From contig DASVQC010000070.1 of NCBI GenBank assembly GCA_036389335.1, positions 1 through 64,000 of the forward strand: DNA of 64,000 nucleotides, written 5' to 3'. Of the stretch, positions 61,021 through 64,000 are shown piece after piece. The translations under genes and the position numbers were made by a program. The stretch is from JAIVGV01 sp036389335 (GTDB lineage: Bacteria; Acidobacteriota; Blastocatellia; Pyrinomonadales; Pyrinomonadaceae). Each line of letters starts with the position of its first letter. Position 1 is the first letter of the stretch. The notes under the pieces are model-generated. The model had not been told where the DNA came from and did no database searches. It saw only the letters and a list, made by a program, of their open reading frames with translations.

Positions 61021-62127
61021 TCAGCCGCGCGGGGCGAAGTAGCCCACGCGGGAGGAGACGCGCAGCGCGGGGTCTGTCAGGCGCACTTGGACGCGGCGGA
61101 ACCTGCCGTCGCGCGCCTTGTCGAGCGGGGTGTAGTAGAGGGCGTACTGGCTGCGCAGCTCTTCGGCGACCTCGGCGTAGATGCGGTCGAGACCGGCGAA
61201 GGCCGTCGGCTTGTAGAGCCGCCCGCCGGTCGCCGCCGTGAGCGCGTCGAGGTTGCGCTCGCTCGCGTCGAGCACGCGCAAGCCTTCGCCGAGATCGTCG
61301 ATGCGCAGTTGGTTGAACTTGACGACGGAGGGCGTCGCGTCGCGCAGCTTGTCCAGCTCGGCGCGTTTCTCCGCGCGCATGATCTCGGTGTTGCTGATGC
61401 AGTAGACGCTCGCGGCGGCTTCGAGCAGCGCGCGCAGCGCGGCCTGCGGCGAGGCGCTGCCGCTGCCGTTGTCGATGCCGTCGGAGAGGACGACGACGGC
61501 GTGGCGGCGGCGCGAGTCTTTGAACAGCTCGCGCGCGGAGAGGTAGAGCGCGTCGTTGAAGTGCGTGAACGTGCCCGGCGTGATGCGGCGCAGCGCGCGG
61601 CGCAACTGCACGCGGCTCGCCGTCCAGTCCTGCAACAGCTCGACGCGGTCGTCGAACTTCAAGAGCGCGACGCGGTCGTCTTCGGCGAGACGGGCGGCGA
61701 ACTCTTCGACGGCGCGGCGGAAGTCTTCGAGGTTGTTCGCCACCGACGACGAAGAGTCGATCATCAGAAGCACGTCAACCGGCACGCGGCGCAGGCGCAG
61801 ATCGCTCAGCGGCTGCTCCCTGCCGTCCTCCCAGACGCGGAAGTTCTCGCGCGCGAGGTTCGTCACGAGCCGCCCCTCCGCGTCGCGCACGGTCACGGGC
61901 AGCAACACTTCGGAAGTCGTTACCGTGAGGACTTCGTCGTCGCCGATCTCCTGCGCCTGCTGCGCGGGCGCGCTCTTCTGCGTCGACTGGGCCTGTGCCG
62001 CGGCGCGCGCGACGAGGAGCGCGTGGGCGAGCGCGGCGAGGACGACGAGCGCGCAGACGAAGAACAGACGCGCGAGTGTCGATCTCGTGCGCGGCTGCGA
62101 CTGACCCGTGTGCGTGTGGCTCGACAT
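61021..62127 (-). CDS. Secreted VWFA-related domain protein (acidobacterial type)
   Basis: The protein has 368 residues. A basic N-terminus and hydrophobic segment (about 18-45) suggest a signal peptide or anchor. The VWFA-related domain (about 65-365) begins with LLPVTVRDAEGRLVTNLARE and has the MIDAS motif DxSxS at D124-S126-S128 (LMIDSSSS). VVVLSDGIDNGSGS follows, and it ends YALYYTPLDKARDGRFRRVQ. Such domains bind proteins through a metal ion. Paralogues are numerous in Acidobacteriota. It is followed on the same strand, 10 bp away, by the repeat protein gene and then a transglycosylase, reading 64000 to 61021. Confidence 0.9.
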   Translation of the reverse strand: MSSHTHTGQSQPRTRSTLARLFFVCALVVLAALAHALLVARAAAQAQSTQKSAPAQQAQEIGDDEVLTVTTSEVLLPVTVRDAEGRLVTNLARENFRVWEDGREQPLSDLRLRRVPVDVLLMIDSSSSVANNLEDFRRAVEEFAARLAEDDRVALLKFDDRVELLQDWTASRVQLRRALRRITPGTFTHFNDALYLSARELFKDSRRRHAVVVLSDGIDNGSGSASPQAALRALLEAAASVYCISNTEIMRAEKRAELDKLRDATPSVVKFNQLRIDDLGEGLRVLDASERNLDALTAATGGRLYKPTAFAGLDRIYAEVAEELRSQYALYYTPLDKARDGRFRRVQVRLTDPALRVSSRVGYFAPRG

Positions 62128-62137
62128 CGAAAATTGT

Positions 62138-62956
62138 TCAGCGGTCGTTGTCCGGTCGCGCGGGGGCGGCGGCGGGCGCGTCGTCGCCCATCGCGGCGCG
62201 CATCGCGTTGATGACCGGCTCGGTGACGCGGCGCTTGCGCAGCTCGGCGAGCTTCGCGGGCGAGAGGTCGAACTCCGCGGGCGAGTTCTCGATGCGGCGG
62301 ACGATGGTGCCCTCGGAGAAGCCGGCGTCGATGAGATCGATCACGGATTGATTGTTGAGCGTCGGCGTGCGTTCGAGCTTCGCCGCCGCGCCGCCCTGCT
62401 CCTGCGGTCGGATGATGCGCACCATCGCCGAGCCCGTCGTCTGCGTCTCGCCCGACGCGCCGCCGTTGATTCCATTCGTCTGCGTCTGCCCGCGCACCCC
62501 GCCCGACGAGCCGAAGATGTCAACGCTGTTCGGATCATTTTGATTCGGCTGCGCCCCGGCCCCCGGCTTGCGCGGCGGGCCGCCGAGACCTTCGAAGAAC
62601 GCGTCGTCTTCCGCGTCGCCGTCGCGCATCGCGGCGAGCTGGCCCTCGTCGCCGCGCGCGAGCATCGCGAGGATGACGCGCTCGCTCGCGCCGCTCTTCT
62701 TCAGCTCGATCAGTCGGTCCGGCGACAGGTCGAAGCGCGCCGGGCGCGTGCGGATGACGGCGACGATCATCTTGTCGCTGAACTTGGCGCGCACGAGCTT
62801 GATGACGGCGGCGTTCGTCAGCGTCGCCTCGCCCTCCGGCGGCGACTGGACGGCGGCGCGGGCCTGCGCCCCCCGCGGCTGGCCGGACGCGGCTGACGCC
62901 AACGCGGCGCACGCGAGCGCGGCCAGAATGATTTTCGTCAGCACGTTTCTCATCAT
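62138..62956 (-). CDS. Secreted protein with two copies of an FDLS repeat
   Basis: The protein has 272 residues. The signal peptide ends near ASAASG. Two homologous helical modules, about 46-99 and 200-255, share VIxLxxAxFSxxxIVxxI, the core FDLSPxxLxEL and VIxAM. They are separated by a Gly/Asn/Gln-rich linker. The function is unknown. The modules look like small helical binding domains, and the pair probably arose by internal duplication. It is encoded between a lytic transglycosylase gene (7 bp gap) and the VWFA gene (10 bp gap), so an envelope role is likely. Confidence 0.8.
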   Translation of the reverse strand: MMRNVLTKIILAALACAALASAASGQPRGAQARAAVQSPPEGEATLTNAAVIKLVRAKFSDKMIVAVIRTRPARFDLSPDRLIELKKSGASERVILAMLARGDEGQLAAMRDGDAEDDAFFEGLGGPPRKPGAGAQPNQNDPNSVDIFGSSGGVRGQTQTNGINGGASGETQTTGSAMVRIIRPQEQGGAAAKLERTPTLNNQSVIDLIDAGFSEGTIVRRIENSPAEFDLSPAKLAELRKRRVTEPVINAMRAAMGDDAPAAAPARPDNDR

Positions 62957-62963
62957 CGAAGTC

Positions 62964-64000
62964 TCACTCCGGCTGCGTCTTTCCCTTCGGGGCGGCCCCG
63001 CGCTTGTCGGCGGCGGCCACGGGCGCGTGCGCGAGGCCGGTGCTGCTGCCGTAGCGGCTGCCGATCTTGCGCACGTAGTTGCGCGTCTCGCGGAAAGGGG
63101 GCACGCGGTAGCCGAACTTCACAACGTTGCCCTCGCCCGCGTTGTAACTCGCCAGCACGAGATCGACGCGGTTGTTGAACTTGCCGAGCAGCTGCTTGAG
63201 CAGGCGCGTGCCGCCCGCGATGTTCTGCGCCGGATCGTGCGAGTTGCGCACGCCGAAGCGCGCCGCCGTGCCCGGCATCAACTGCATCAGCCCGCGCGCG
63301 CCCACGGGCGAGACCGCGCGCGAGTTGAAGTGCGACTCCTGCTCCATCACGAGGAAGATCAGGTAAGGATCGACGCCGTGCCGCGCGCCGTTCTGGCGGA
63401 TCAACTGATCGAGCCGCGCGCTCCCCGTCGACCAGCGACGCTCGCGCCGCGCCGCCGCCTTCCCTTCCCCGGCTTCGACGGCCTCCGGCTTCTCGCGCTC
63501 CACGCGGTCGATGCGCTCGCGCGCGATGAAGATCGAGAGGCTGCCGCGCTTGTACCACACGCCCTCGTCAGACTCCGCCGCCTCGTCGACCTCGAAGCTC
63601 GCGCCGTCCTTCAGGTAGATCGTGATCGGCTGCTGGACGCCCGCGCCCGGCACTACGTCTTCGGCGGATGGCGGCGTCGCGGCGTCGCCCGCGCCGCCCG
63701 GGCTGAAGCTCGCGCCGACGATCTTCACGCCGGGCGCGGGCTTCGCGTTCTTCGCCGCGCCGCCGGTCGCGCGCTCGATGGATTTCACGCGCGCGCGCTC
63801 GACGAGGTAGCTCACGCCGCCCTGCCTGTACCAGACGCCCTGCGGATCGTCCCACGCTTCGTCGGCCTCGATGGTCGTGCCGTCCTTCAGGTGCACGCGG
63901 TCGGCGAGCGCCGCGCCCGCACAACAGGAGAACAGAACCAATGCGGTCGCCGATCCCGCGACGCGCCGGATTATTTGCGCGAACGCGCCGCGCGGCGGGC
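62964..64000 (-). CDS. Lytic transglycosylase (SLT domain), N-terminus beyond window
   Basis: After a signal-type hydrophobic segment ending CCAGAALA come two short beta modules with VHLKDGTTIEADEAWDD and IYLKDGASFEVDEA, an internal duplication ending in WYRQGG/WYKRGS. A transglycosylase SLT domain then follows, with catalytic Glu in LVMEQESHFNSRAVSP, GLMQLMPGTAARFG and VLASYNAGEGNV. It cleaves peptidoglycan with anhydro-muropeptide formation. A TTG at 63941 would cut the signal peptide, and the frame stays open to the window edge with an RR-containing n-region, so the true start is probably outside. It leads the gene group down to 61021. Confidence 0.88.
   Translation of the reverse strand, partial: PPRGAFAQIIRRVAGSATALVLFSCCAGAALADRVHLKDGTTIEADEAWDDPQGVWYRQGGVSYLVERARVKSIERATGGAAKNAKPAPGVKIVGASFSPGGAGDAATPPSAEDVVPGAGVQQPITIYLKDGASFEVDEAAESDEGVWYKRGSLSIFIARERIDRVEREKPEAVEAGEGKAAARRERRWSTGSARLDQLIRQNGARHGVDPYLIFLVMEQESHFNSRAVSPVGARGLMQLMPGTAARFGVRNSHDPAQNIAGGTRLLKQLLGKFNNRVDLVLASYNAGEGNVVKFGYRVPPFRETRNYVRKIGSRYGSSTGLAHAPVAAADKRGAAPKGKTQPE

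Overview
The window is about 64 kb of GC-rich bacterial chromosome. It is densely packed, with one tRNA gene (tRNA-Pro, CGG) and no intact insertion sequence, prophage, CRISPR array or rRNA operon. Several family choices point to Acidobacteriota, most likely class Blastocatellia. They are a VWFA protein of the acidobacterial type, secreted DUF4384 proteins, a Ser/Thr kinase with an N-terminal zinc ribbon, a TPR-CHAT protein, a CarboxypepD_reg-like secreted protein, DedA, YtxJ, and a Tes-like radical SAM enzyme. MurE has the DNPR motif of meso-diaminopimelate-adding enzymes. The taxonomic placement is inferred from gene content, not from a marker gene.

Layout. 0.3-2.6 kb: small proteins (short helical protein, zinc ribbon, PQ-loop protein, CheY-like receiver, DUF971, YtxJ). 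2.8-9.0 kb (minus): kinase, DUF4384 protein and CHAT peptidase, read as one operon. 9.3-11.6 kb (plus): diguanylate cyclase, small membrane protein, TauE/SafE exporter. 11.8-17.5 kb: class V aminotransferase, LysA-like decarboxylase with an APC permease, MurE. 17.6-22.8 kb: amino-sugar group (NagX-like membrane protein, GH20 hexosaminidase, SIS-domain GlcN6P enzyme) with a DinB protein inside it. 23-31.6 kb: TIMP/NTR-like secreted protein, CBS protein, secreted helical protein, PA0069-type radical SAM, and a PilZ plus GGDEF-EAL pair. 32-36.7 kb: SPOR protein, VOC protein, J-domain membrane protein, M1 aminopeptidase. 37-43.6 kb: MarR, TolC, EmrA, EmrB efflux operon with a secreted M15-like protein behind it. 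43.8-48.4 kb: UmuD-like protein, two zinc alcohol dehydrogenases, DUF4142, SRPBCC. 48.7-53.5 kb: polysaccharide operon (glycosyltransferase, UDP-galactopyranose mutase, GH1-RmlD fusion). 54-57.5 kb: two small proteins, tRNA-Pro, DedA, pcm and surE. 57.7-59.7 kb: Tes-like radical SAM. 60.4-64 kb: hemerythrin, VWFA protein, repeat protein, lytic transglycosylase (start beyond the window).

The most unusual feature is between the genes. At least 17 intergenic elements share one architecture: head-to-tail degenerate 7-9 nt units, almost always as two inverted arms around a short centre. Their sequences fall into unrelated families (GAGGTCA, CAGTGGT, GGTTCACG, CACAGAGG, CGATGAA, GCTGTTA). They sit at gene 3' ends, and several supply the last codons and stop of the neighbouring gene. 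Two copies of a larger composite palindrome lie at 25.1 and 28.5 kb. A pair of crossing 11-bp stems lies at 60.13-60.22 kb beside a terminator.

Together the genes suggest a soil-type heterotroph with c-di-GMP signalling, envelope remodelling, exopolysaccharide production, amino-sugar scavenging and multidrug efflux. The best candidates for new biology are the kinase-DUF4384-CHAT operon, the Tes-like enzyme (possible membrane-spanning lipid synthesis), the GH1-RmlD fusion and the tandem-unit hairpins.
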